64,000 bases of DNA from contig JASANH010000427.1 of assembly GCA_030248295.1 (NCBI GenBank), positions 62,001 to 126,000 of the forward strand. Reading direction: 5' to 3'. This DNA comes from Mesodorylaimus sp. YZB2_4. Lineage: Eukaryota > Nematoda > Enoplea > Dorylaimida > Dorylaimidae. The position numbers and the translations under genes were made by a program. Position 1 is the stretch's first letter; each line of letters begins with the position of its first letter. Under the pieces are notes generated by a model. That model had not been told where the DNA came from, made no database searches, and saw only the letters and a program-made list of their open reading frames with translations. This document shows positions 47,199-57,986 of this stretch, piece by piece.

Positions 47199-47253
47199 CC
47201 TCGTGCGCTGTGTAGTGCTTGGCTAATGGCTATAGTATGACATGACATGACAC
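47199..47253 (+). mobile_element. SINE-A tail fragment
   Basis: The fragment tcgtgcgctgtgtagtgcttggctaatggc ends in tatgacatgacatgacac. It starts directly after a poly-C run. It faces the next copy tail to tail. Confidence 0.7.
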
Positions 47254-47275
47254 AGAAGGCACACAAATATTTATG

Positions 47276-47431
47276 TTGTCATGTCATATTTTATCCATAG
47301 CCAAGCACTGTACAGCGCGCTCGAGGGCTAAGCAACACATATATTATCATTTACCCAAGCGAGTGCCGAGCATCCCCTGTAAGTGCGCACCCAGCGTGAG
47401 AGGAAGACGCCCCCGCCAGGCCGCGACCTTG
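47276..47431 (-). mobile_element. SINE-A, copy 6
   Basis: Minus-strand features are a head ggtcgcggcctggcgggggcg (degraded A box), tcttcctctcacgctgggtgcgcac, a weak B-box region, gttgcttagccctcgagcgcgctgtacagtgcttggc and a tail tatgacatgaca. It is nearly full length. Confidence 0.78.
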
Positions 47432-48504
47432 GCTATTTACAGGGCGAATACAAATACTTAATCCCCGTCAAAACTGCAATGCTCACATTATCATCCATTA
47501 AAAATCTCTTTCCTTTCAAATAGCTCTTCAATTTTCTAAGCCCTCGAAGGCACAGTCACACAAAAGCCAATTTTAGACGTGGGCTGGGGCCTCCATGCGC
47601 AATTAGAACTTCACATGTTAACTCTACCCGTCGATTCAGAATCACAGCAGATATCGAGCGACAACTCGTTGCTCTATTTCATTTTAAGATGATTCTCGGA
47701 AAACACTAGGAAGCAACGTGTCAGTCATAAGTTCTGCACAAAGCAAACCTGCCTCTAACCTTAAAAATTGGAATTCTCGCAAACCATCATCACGCCATTG
47801 CATTCGCCAACTCGGAGCTAGTGTATCAGTTCGATAATGCAGTGGATAACTTCACTAATGCATGGTCCATACGTGACTACCCTGCACAAAACAGGGTCCT
47901 CTTCAATGTACAACTTTTGTACTGTAAAAACACTTTAAGTGGTCTAACGAACGAACTGTAGGTTAGAAATTGTGTAGTGCCTCTGCTAGCGAGTTTCAAC
48001 TTCTACACTCGTCCTGCATATGTAGCACCTGGTAATTATTACATACTGTGGGAGGGCACAGCGTTGTTGTACATGTAACACAAATACGCCTGTGTACCAC
48101 TGTAGGTACAATACATTACATAGAATAGCGGGTCCTGGATCGCAAATGCCATCTGCTGCGCCGTCAACCAGATGCTCAAATACGAAACTAGCAGACTTTT
48201 CAATGGAAACATGGAAAAGATATCTCTAAGGCCTTACCATTCTTCAAAAGTCCTATAAAAGCCGAGAAAGAAATGAAATATGCATTGCAGTGAGTTCGAT
48301 CGCTGTTTTGGTCCGTCAGGAAAACGATTCTATTTCATTATCGGTGAGTGACACGAGCGTCGTGTTAATTTTGGTCTCAGCCTTGTTGCTGACACCTTAT
48401 AACTAAGCCAAGTGTCCTGATAACATTTCCAAATCCAAATATCCCGGCTGAGAGATAAGCTTTCCTTTTAAATTTACTGCTGCTTCTGAAACACTGCCAG
48501 TTAG

Positions 48505-49700
48505 ACACCGGATCAGGTCGAGTTGAACCCGACAGGTCGGGTGACCCGACCCGACCCGACCCGAAAGTCCCTGACCCGAAATTTCGGGTCGGGTTGACCC
48601 GAAATTATAGCAGCTGAAGTTCCCTGAGATAAAAACCTTTCACAAATCCTCAGAACATGCGGTGACTTTGCTGTAACGGTGACCATGTGAAAAGGATGGA
48701 AGGGTTTTGATTATACGCACCCGAATTTTCATGTTTTGTTATCCCTAGTACACCTTCCAAAACAGCATTCCTTCATAACGTTATTTCCGACTATAGTAGT
48801 CTAATTATTTGAAAAATACCTTGGTAGATCTAAGAGCGACTAAAGTCTGTCTGCTAGTCTTTAGCAAGATTTAATCAATCCAAATAATATTGACTACTTG
48901 CATAAATTTTGCAATCAGACAGGCTATACTGGCCAAATATAGAAATACCTATACGTAGATGTTGACCCACCCAAGAATATGCATGTAGTCTTCACAAAAG
49001 GTACTGCTTACAAAGTCATATTGTGCTGAAGTCATGTAGCTCGTCAGAACATTGCTACTGATAGAGGAATGTAGGGTACTAAGACTTTTAACAAAGCGAA
49101 CTGTTTCGCGATGGTGACGTGAATGGTGGTCGAGGAGGCTATTATTGGAGCAATTTTTTTGTGGTTTGGGTTCAGACTGAATCGCAGGCTTTTCCAGCCA
49201 GGTCCCAAGACTTTACTTGTCACATTCAGGAATCAAATGTGATTGCAGATAGTCCAACGACCTGTTATCAAAGATCATCAAGTCCTTCTCAGACTATGGC
49301 TAGTCCCAGCCATTTATCAGAGTTGCTCAGAGATATGGACCTTTCCTTATGCAGGAATTACTCGTAAAATTCGCTCATTGTCACATCTTGCAATTTGTCT
49401 GACATTCTTAAAAGTTACGCAGAATTTAAACATTGTAATGAAAGGCTCTCTATACATGCATGCATGAGGCAAATTCCGCAAATCCTGAAGTTAAACAGCT
49501 ATGAAAAGGTTTTTGTACTGTCAATAGTAGAAACTAGCAAAATTGCTGTATTTTTGATCCGTTTTACCCGATCTTTCAAATAAATGATCCGACCCGACCC
49601 GACCCGACCCGAATATACCCGACCCGATCCGGGGTCTACTGCCAGTTAAACCCCAGATCGGGTCAGTTAGTTTCGGGTCGGCTCAAAACCGGGTCGGGTC
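48505..49700. mobile_element. CCGACC-rich foldback element, copy 2
   Basis: The left arm (48510-48605) and right arm (49585-49700) consist of CCCGAC and GGGTCG hexamers in opposite order. The word tgccagttaRac lies just outside the left arm and inside the right arm. The core of about 1 kb is AT-rich and non-coding. Same architecture as 3872-4975. Confidence 0.6.
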
Positions 49701-50900
49701 AGAAGGGTCAAAAGTACTGCAATTTTGCAAGTTTATACTTTTAGCAGTAACAGAAACCTTTTCGTATCTGTTCGACTACAGTGTTTCAAAGTGTCAGGCT
49801 GGTCAGATGTGAGTATGACCGAATTTTCTGGGCAATTTTGCTTAAGGTTTCATATTTCAGTGAGCTCTTATTAACAGCTCTTAGCAACTCTGATAAATGG
49901 GTGGGACTGGCCATACTGTAGTCTAGACACGATTACAGTATGCCTCTAACAGGTCTTCTCAGGAGTACAGTCACGTTTGATTCCTGAATATGAAGAAGTA
50001 CGATAAGAAGTCTTGGGTACCTGGTCGGAAAAGCCTGGCATTTACGGGTACTTTGTGCACCAATAATAACTTCCTTGGCTTATTGACTCCTTGACCATGT
50101 TAGATTGCAAAGCTGTTTTAGCTGTGTTCAAAAGTCATATCTTGATACCCTTAAATTTCTTCATCAGTAGTGAAGGTTCTGACAGGAGCTTGTTTCCATC
50201 ACAATATGACCTTGAGAGCAGTATCTTTTGTAAAAACTAGATGCATACTCCAGTATGGGTCAATATGTATTTTCGTATTCTTAGTACAGCCCGTTTCTGG
50301 CTAAAAACTGGCCTGTTATTCAGACTTTTTAAATCTTGCTAAAGACAACCCGGCTATCTGTTTCCTTTGAGAATGCACACGCCCTCCACGTTTCGCATAG
50401 TGCCGCGTGAACACTCCGAAGGAGAACACATTGGCGTGAACGCATACTCATGCTCATAGCTTACTCGAACCTAAACGGGAATGCGCACTTTGGAGGTAAG
50501 ACACGACCATTAAACCAATACTAACCGATACACCAATACCATGAAACCAATACGACCATAAACATGGGTCGTAGTCAACTGGTCAACCTCCCCAGCCCAC
50601 CGCTGCCAAAGGTGCTTTCAAGCATGATCTGGGCAAATGATACATGGGAACATATTCTGTGGTTAAAATGAAATGTTTGCCGCCTATTGCATGACAAAAG
50701 GCTTCCTTTCGCACTCATGTTAATAACCGATGTCGCAGACGCACGTCTGATTTCATTAACTTAATCAGAATCGATCTGACAACGAGGTGTGGGAAAGGCT
50801 GTCATAAAGTTTTTGGGAAACCATCTTGAACTAACTGCAGTCAATTTATGCTAGCAAGATGTTCTGCAGTCTTGATCAAAGAATCTTTATGCAGAGCAAA

Positions 50901-53900
50901 ATGGGGATTGCAAGCTTTCTGGTGGCCCTATCCATCTGTATTTTCAATGTGCATGCCGAGGCCGACGTTAACCCTGATTTAAGTCCGTTCAGTGCTTACA
51001 CAGTCAAGCTTACAAAAGTCAAGTCAACCCTTTCAGGAATATTTGCAAAAATTCGGTTATTTGGATTCAATTGCGGCAAGGTCTGGCAATGCAGCTTTGA
51101 GAGCAGCTGCAAGAGCGAGGGCCATAAAGTATTTATTTGTAAAGGGGTAGAAAGATAGAAAAACAAGCTGTTATTTTACAGGGCTTTCCAATCTTTTGCC
51201 AATTTGCCTGAAACTGGTGTGTTGGACGAAGAAACCAAGGAAAAGATGCTGGCACCACGTTGTGGCATGGCAGATGTCAGTAACTCGAGGACTCGTGCAT
51301 GTAAGTTAGCCTAGACGAGGCCAAGCTTCTCGAACGCACTTAGAATGCGGGCTTAGGCCTATTGATAGCCAGCAGTAAGTCCAGGTAAGAGCTTTCGAGG
51401 AGCTGGCCCCTGAAAAGTGCTAGAAAGTCAACAGGCAGGTATGCTGTTTATCATAATTTAGACTACCCCAGTCTGAAACTCATTTTGCCCTGCGCGAAAT
51501 TTCTAGCTGGAAAAGGGGCTGGACTTCAATAGTTGGAAATTTTCAGCAAAAAATAGCAGAGCCTCACTTGTTACTCGTAATCTCCACATGCCATTAAATG
51601 TTCGATCATGGGAGGCGTGGTTCACTCTGTCTTGGCCAATCACACTGCAGCAGGAAACAGCGCAATTACGCAACGGCTGGAGTAGTATGACTCTTTTAGC
51701 TTTCTACTCGAAGTGGGACAAGGACGTAATCACTTGGAAGTTAATAAAGTCCACTTCTCAATTGGATAGCGGTCGCGTCAGGTAAGTTATATTGTCTGCG
51801 TACTTTACTCAGGAGATGCTGTACAAGCCGAGTTAGTTTGCCGTCAGGCGGTCTGTGACAGTGTCGACAGGCATCATGCCACCCCTTCACTCAAACCATC
51901 TGCCAGCCATGGGCCGTGGCGCGGGTCATCGTGAATTATTTGCAGCAAGTGCCGGTAGTCAGTGCCTCTTTTGACCAAGGAAATCCCCTTTTTAGGCAAA
52001 AGTTTGAATATAAGATTGGTGGGAAAGGTGGATACATGAAAAATACAGCCTTGTCTTGCTATAATATGGGCTGCTGTGCCGTGTCGAGGCGCTTATTCTT
52101 ACCCCCCCCCCCCCCCCCCCCCCCCCTATCAGACTCTGTTAAGCACTCTGTCTTTCCCGCATGGTGCCACATAGTATTCCAACAGTAACGGATGTTTCCT
52201 AAAAATCCGAATGTATGTATACCCGAGAAATCGTCCGCCGCAAACACATTTGCATTAATTTGCCGGGATATTGTTTTAAGTGTAAAATTATGTGTAGAAT
52301 GACACTTTTAGGAAGGCCATCAAAGACGCGTTCGCAGTCTGGAGCAAGGTTATTCCGCTGAATTTCACTGAAGTATCCTCAAATTCCGAGTCTGACATGC
52401 AATTTGATTTCGGTGCTCGTGATCACGGGGATTCCTATCACTTCGATGGCCGAGGTATCCCACTGGCTGGAACCACTTGCATACGCTTTTGATCACTTTT
52501 AGACACTTTGCAGGAAGCGTGTTGGCCCATGCCTTCTATCCAAAAGATGGTCGATTACACTTTGACGACGACGAGCTGTGGACTTTTGAGAACGCAGCTC
52601 AGATCAGGGACGGTGGCTACACTGATTTGCTTTCTGTCGCAATCCACGAAATGGGACACGCTCTTGGCCTGCCCCATTTGAAAGAGCCCGAAGCCATCAT
52701 GTACCCTTTCTACCGCCATCCAGACTTGGACCAAAATGGCCAGATCAAACCATTTATTCTCTCCCAATACGACATACGCGCTATACAAGAGGCTTATGGT
52801 AATTTTCAAAGCTTGACCATTTTTGCTGAAGCTGACAGCGGGATTTGTAGGGCCACGCGAAGGCGCCACTCCGCGTCCAACCACTCAGCCACCAACACCA
52901 GAACCCACTCCACCAGGAGGCCCATCGAGCGGTGCTTCATGCCCTCGGTTCCAAGCTACTGTGACTGGCATCGATGGCGCCACTTATTTCTTCAATGGGA
53001 ACACTGGTTGGAGAAAGGCGAATGCTGAACAAGATGCACCCAATTCCGCAACGAGATTTTATTTGGATCGTAAATTCCCCAACGGACCCAGCAGCGTGAC
53101 AGCAGCTGTAACTGATCGATCGTCCTATACATATTTATTCCATGGTAAAATTGCAGCACCAGTTAGTTGCACATATCCGGGTACACCACTGGAAACACAA
53201 AAAACATTAGCTGACAACATTTACACCCTATCATTCCTTCGAGAAATACAGCTTTGGCTAGCACGGCTAACAGAAAAACAGAAATCTGAAAATGAGGGTT
53301 TTGTACTGTAACTCCCTTGAATGCCTAAAAAGTTTAGGTCGCCGAGTTTGGGCCTATTCGTGGAGATCCAGCACTGGGCAATTCTTTTTGGAAGAAGGCT
53401 ACCCGAAGGACTTGCAGAGCGATGTCCCATTCACTCCAGAGGGCGCATTTCAACTGAACGGAGGCCATATCATAGTGTACCAGGTAAGTGAAAAGTACTT
53501 GTGTGGCTTTGATTAAGATTGCCATAAGCTGGCCTCGATGGGACTGCTCAACACGCTCCACAGTGGTCCACATCCAGCATGTTCTGTTTGCAATAAGAAG
53601 CCAATCGCCCAAATTTAAAGCCAGAAAAGATACTTGTACAGTGTACCGTTTGCCTTCAGGGAGACACCTTCGTCATTTGGGATGCCTTCTCCAACAAGGC
53701 CACATTCAAGAACAGTGTCAGCAGCTACTTTGGCAATTTCCCATCGGCGACTTCGTTCAATGTTGAGGATCGCCTGTTTTTCTTGCATGGCAATGAGTAA
53801 GTAGGGCTCGAACACATCCCATGCAAACGGAGGAACTACCTTGCCCAATTTCAGGTACACCATCTTTGACGTCAATGCCCGCAAAGTGGTCAGTACTAGA

Positions 53901-53927
53901 GCACTGAGACAGTTGATCACCTGCTAA
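50901..53927 (+). CDS. Matrix metalloproteinase with hemopexin domain
   Basis: A secreted zinc endopeptidase that cleaves extracellular matrix. Exons are 50901-50966, 51037-51128, 51182-51300, 51700-51781, 52312-52454, 52514-52798, 52851-53144, 53338-53483, 53660-53796 and 53855-53927. Phases agree and the total is 1437 nt, or 478 aa. Order: signal peptide (1-19), prodomain (YLQKFGYL, FQSFANLPETGVLDE) with cysteine switch PRCGMAD at 78-84, catalytic domain with HEMGHALGLPH at 212-222 and Met-turn M230, a Pro/Thr hinge (264-290), and a hemopexin propeller bounded by C293 and C478. I see no furin site, fibronectin inserts, TM segment or GPI signal. The switch has MAD where most family members have VPD, but the zinc-binding Cys is kept. 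An upstream in-frame ATG at 50859 would add 14 aa. Introns 1 and 2 are under 75 bp. Confidence 0.95.
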
Positions 53928-54105
53928 GCTCCCGCTGCACAGTTTGAAAAAGATGAATGTCGACTATCGATAAGATAAGGTGATAATGATAGCAAAAAGT
54001 ATTATGCAAGATGCAGAATAAGAAAATATAGAATTTAGTGAATGGGAGACGTGCCACGACTGTCGAAGGTGTGTGATCTAACCATGGACTTCCCCACAAA
54101 CTTGC

Positions 54106-54115
54106 AATAAATAAA
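54106..54115 (+). terminator. Polyadenylation signals of the metalloproteinase gene
   Basis: Two overlapping AATAAA hexamers lie about 180 nt past the stop codon. This is a normal distance for a short 3' UTR. Confidence 0.6.
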
Positions 54116-54265
54116 GCGAAAGCAAAAACCTACTCTAGATTTATCTGCACCTCTTGAATTTCGGGCTTTTCTTTTGCTTGGATCGCCCTTTATCCCAGTG
54201 CCAGGTGAGCATATCACCATATCAGCATGTTATATGCACAGTCGCTGTAGAATCGTGGACTGCGA

Positions 54266-54634
54266 ACTTTTTTTGCGGGCCGAAGCCTGTTCCGCCTAGC
54301 CGGCCAGCAGTCAAGCCTTCTAAGCTCGGCTGTCCAGCACACATAGCAGCATCCCTCTGCGTGTCTGGCCCAGGAGCGCGAGGGCATCCTGGACTGCACA
54401 CCAACTTCCTCGGACGATGGCGAGCGTTGGACAGCCGAGACTGTCTACTCGTTTGCCTTTCGTCTCTCCGCGGTACCGGATGAGTCACCCACGGCCTGGC
54501 GTGCAAGGTCAGCGAGGGTTTATGGTTCGCAAACCGACCTCCGTCACCGGGGATCGAACCCGGCGCGAGTCCAGCCACTCGCTTCCAAGCAGCTCATAGA
54601 ATACCTATACCAAACCGCTGCACCACCGCGGCTG
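54266..54634 (-). mobile_element. SINE-B, copy 4, longest copy
   Basis: The head ccgcggtggtgcagcggtttgg, the B box gggttcgatcccc, the body tttgcgaaccataaaccctcgctgacc, the segment gacacgcagagggatgctgc and the tail ggcttcggcccgcaaaaaaa are all present. A short insertion (atgagctgcttgg) lies between the boxes. Confidence 0.82.
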
Positions 54635-55261
54635 CTGATGGAGGGCTTATTTTAGTTATCAGGACTTGGCAGTTATCCCAATTCGACTCGACGCATAAAC
54701 AGCAAGAACGGCGGCAAGATCAAACTTTTCCAAGAAATTGAGCGAGTGTCGCCATCGTCACGCTCGAGGGGCTAAGGAAGGAGCGGGAGGTGGATGCGAG
54801 TAGGTACATGCTGGGGCCCTCACTGGCCTCTCCGCTCTCCTCGCTGTTGCTGTTTGCATCAGACAAGTCTAAAAGGCACAGGAGAGCAATAGGTACATAT
54901 GTAGAGCGAGATTTGATATCAATTTGGGAGAAAAACTGGAATTTATTCAATATATCATACTGTACATACTGTAGGTATGTAGTACTTTTTGTGTGTTTTA
55001 CTCCGCGCCGCCCCAGTTTCCCCAACCCGTTTTGCCTCGTCGACCAGCAGTGCCGATACAGTGTGAACTGGCCGCCCTGCCACGCGATAGGGGGATACGA
55101 GAGCAACCGTTTACTGAGGCGGCTCGACTCCCGACTGATTGTCAGAGGACCATCAAAGGCACACTCAGGCGAGGCACGAAACAACAGACAGGTTAGTATC
55201 AATGCAAATCGAGGACCAGTCCAGGTTAGTCGATACCTCTATAACAGTTTAATAAGCGAGG

Positions 55262-55445
55262 TCGTGACCAGCTCTCAATGCAGCTTTCCTCTGGGTGTCT
55301 CCACGAGGAGCATCTCAACGATAGCGGCAGAGGGTTTGCGGCATGCCAACCTCTGTCACCAAGCATTGAACCTGAACGAGCCTTGCAAATCGCTTTCAAG
55401 CAATGTGGGTAGACGAATACTGAGCTGCTGCACCACCCCAGCCGC
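55262..55445 (-). mobile_element. SINE-B, diverged copy
   Basis: Matches to the family are scattered: gtggtgcagcag at the head, a B-box relic gttcaatgcttggtgac, ggttggcatgccgcaaaccctc, and cgtggagacacccagagg. It is clearly older than the other copies. Confidence 0.6.
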
Positions 55446-55930
55446 CACACATTATCAATTTCAAACTCAAAGCGCGCGAAAAGTTTTGCTCGCTAATTTG
55501 GCTGATGCAGCAGTCGGTACGTTGTCAGACTGTATCGATCCATTAGTCGTTTCTGCTAGACTTTTCGATACTAGGAGCAATTCTTTTTCATAGCGAATAT
55601 TTGCTATGAAGGTGAGAGATCACGAAAGGGGGCGTTCATTTGAGGGGAGAATAAGGAATGCATTTTTCGGTAGCTGTTCCTCCATTGTTGGCTCCTCACA
55701 TCGATCGTCCTTTAGTTTTTTTTTTTTACTTACGGAGCTCTGGGAAACGTTTGTCAACGCGCGCCATCGTCATTTACGCCCACTGCCAGACAAAGAATAC
55801 AATAATTTTTTTTATGGATGTTCAGTTCAGACCATGATCGCTGAACCGTACGAGCTGTTGCAAAGCAACGGTCATTTCTTATAGAAACAGTTCTAGGAAA
55901 CCAATTGGAGAAACTTGAGTCTTCATATCC

Positions 55931-57986
55931 ATGTCGAAAGTTTGTAGCCTGACAATGGCATTACGATCAGTGCTCATAGCTTCTGCTATTTTCCTGGTAA
56001 ATTTAAATCACTGTCATGGTAAATTATTTTTTTATTTCACAGTATCCGTGTTTAAAGTTTTTTCATAGCCGAGTTTCGAGTGAAGCGAAAAATCGCTTAT
56101 GGCCTAATTATAGTCGGTCGCTCCCCTGATCGTACGACAGGCGCGTGTGCGCCAGATTCGCGAAGCTGTCGCTTTCGGGCGATTTTTCTCGAAATTTTCT
56201 ATGATGACTTAGTTGATGTCAGTGACACTATAGTTGAAAAAAAATGTGCTCTATCAAACAGATGTAACTTTGAGGCATGATTTCTCGTTTTCAGTTTTTA
56301 TCAAAGATTTTTCGTAAAATTTCGCTACGCAAATGGAAAAAATTGTTATATCCTTAATAAAAGCAGTAAAATCAAAATAAAAAAAAAACCAGTCGATAGA
56401 GCATATTTTTCTCTACAAAATTGTCACTGACATCAACTAAGGTTATCGCGAAAAATTTCGAGAAAAATCGCCCGAAAGCGGCGGAGGCGCAAAAACGCAT
56501 TTCGGCAGGCGCGTGTGCACCCGACTATAATTTGGGCCTTACCGCCTCCTTGTCTCTGATGACACCCACTTTGACGAGCTACAGTATCGCATTGGCCTCC
56601 TAAAAAAAGTTTTCTCTAGGTCAGCGATGTTATGGAACTGCTGCAGAGTTCAATGACATATGCACCAAATATCCGTACGAAGGGTTCACCAACGGAGGGC
56701 GTTGCTTTTTCCTGGCTGGCGGCCAAAATCTGACAATTTCCAATTGGACAAGCGCATGGGAACTTTGTGGCAAGTATAATGCTACGCTGGCGCACATACA
56801 TTCGACAAGTGAATTCAACGCAGTCACTGACTACATGGTAAGAATATATGCACTTTTTCCTAGACGAAAAAATACGACTTGATATGTTTTTGCGCAGGTG
56901 AAAAATTTTGGACCCCCTTTTTTCAACTACAGTTTATATATCGCATTGGCGCGTGACGAAGCAGCAACTAGTACCACTTCTGGCGGTGATGCGATCGATT
57001 TGAAATTGACCCGATGGTTCGAGAATGGACAACAGAATCCGATGCTGACTGCTGGCAACACGTGGATCCAAACGCGCAGAGGCGACGACAAGTTACTCAA
57101 TGGCTCCCTTTGTTACAGGCTGTTCAAGAGCTTTGCCATCGTGGGTGACATTTCGTGTTGGAGGCAGCATCTGGTCTTGTGCACTATTTACAGTAAGAGT
57201 TCCATTCATTAGCTTATCTGCCATAGGTCATTCTGTGTCAGAAATATGTAGGTAGGGGTTTAATGGTAATCGGTCGCTCCCAAGCGCCCGACAGCCGCGC
57301 GTGCACCGAATTCGCGGGGTCGCTCGCTTTTGGGCAATTTTGATCGAAATTTTCAGCGATAACCCAAGTTGATGTCAGCGACAGAGCTGTAGAGAAAGAT
57401 GCGGTTTTTAAAGCAGATATATCTTCCAGGCTTTGAAGTTTCGTTATTAAGCTTCCTAACACATTTTTCGGAAAAGTTTTGCGACGCGAAGTTTTGCGAT
57501 TCGTTTAAAAGCCTTAATAAAACCAGTAGAAACAAAAAAGCATCCAGCCGATATAGCTCATTTTTGACAGAGCAAAGTCTTACACATTTATTAGCGGGAC
57601 TGAAAATCTCGTATTTTTTCCAACAATGTGCCCAAAAGAGATTAATACACACAAATATACCAATGCTCATGCATATTAATACATGTGCCTCAGAGTGTAC
57701 GTATGAACAGTATGTATGTCATGTTGTTTTCACAGACACTGGGCAAGACTTCGATTACTTCCCGAACGCATGCATGAATATGAGCGTGGTCATTCAGAGC
57801 ATACCATCAATGGCGTCAGTCAATGATTGCGCGGTCCATTGCGCCCGGCAGTTGTGGTGTCGAAGTTTCAATTGGTTTTGCAATGGCGACTGCCACCTAT
57901 TCGCCTTGAACGAAGCTGACGCATCAGCGCTCGGTTACCTTGCACCCCAATCGGGATGCAACTATTACAGCAATAGACAGCTGTAA
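55931..57986 (+). CDS. Secreted C-type lectin with PAN/apple-like C-terminus
   Basis: Probably binds carbohydrate or protein ligands outside the cell. Exons are 55931-56018, 56620-56837, 56898-57192 and 57736-57986. Phases agree and the total is 852 nt, or 283 aa. A signal peptide (about 1-27) is followed by a C-type lectin domain in exons 2-3: GGRCFFL, SAWELCGKYNATLAHIHS, YIALARDE, SWRQ-like CWRQHLVLC. The classic WIGL is YIAL and no EPN or QPD calcium motif is evident, so sugar binding is uncertain. Exon 4 is Cys-rich (ACMNM, DCAVHCARQLWCRSFNW, CNGDCHLF), matching the PAN/apple spacing. The stop overlaps a perfect donor (CT|GTAAGT), so further exons are possible. Introns 1 and 3 carry M2 MITEs. 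A second Met at 55955 is an alternative start. Confidence 0.88.
56100..56539. mobile_element. TA-flanked MITE, family M2 copy 2
   Basis: The ends TGGCCTAATTATAGTCGG and CCGACTATAATTTGGGCCT are inverted and flanked by TA. The arms are conserved for about 150 nt, including ggcgcgtgtgc, tcgcccgaaagcg and gatgtcagtgac. It is 440 bp and lies in intron 1 of the lectin gene. Confidence 0.8.
57255..57560 (+). mobile_element. M2 MITE copy 3, one arm only
   Basis: After TA, the left end GGGGTTTAATGGTAATCGG leads into the conserved arm (cgcgcgtgcacc, cgaaattttcagcgataac, gatgtcagcgacag). A recognisable right arm is missing. It lies in intron 3 of the lectin gene. Confidence 0.65.

Larger units (their letters stand above)
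46547..50900. other. 4.3 kb gene-poor, repeat-rich region
   Basis: Apart from two SINE-A copies (47199-47253 and 47276-47431) and a CCGACC foldback (48505-49700), I see no structure that encodes a protein or RNA. A run of C lies at about 47187-47200. The last kilobase should contain the metalloproteinase promoter. Confidence 0.5.
53928..55930 (+). other. Intergenic region with SINE-B copies
   Basis: Polyadenylation signals of the metalloproteinase gene lie at 54106-54115. A complete SINE-B (54266-54634) and a diverged one (55262-55445) follow. The GC-rich block 54990-55195 has an open frame ending at a donor (gacag|gttagt), but no start or neighbour exon could be assigned. Sequence from about 55690 to 55930 is the lectin promoter region and has a degraded copy at 60270-60600. 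Confidence 0.5.

Noticed and set aside
54720-55202. 160-codon minus-strand frame and overlapping plus-strand frame with a donor at 55193
   Set aside because: Neither strand has a matching acceptor, start or neighbouring exon in phase, and the peptides are not recognised.
54790-55593. 267-codon open frame on the plus strand
   Set aside because: It crosses the diverged SINE-B copy, has no recognisable domain and shows no promoter. Its length is likely chance in GC-richer DNA.
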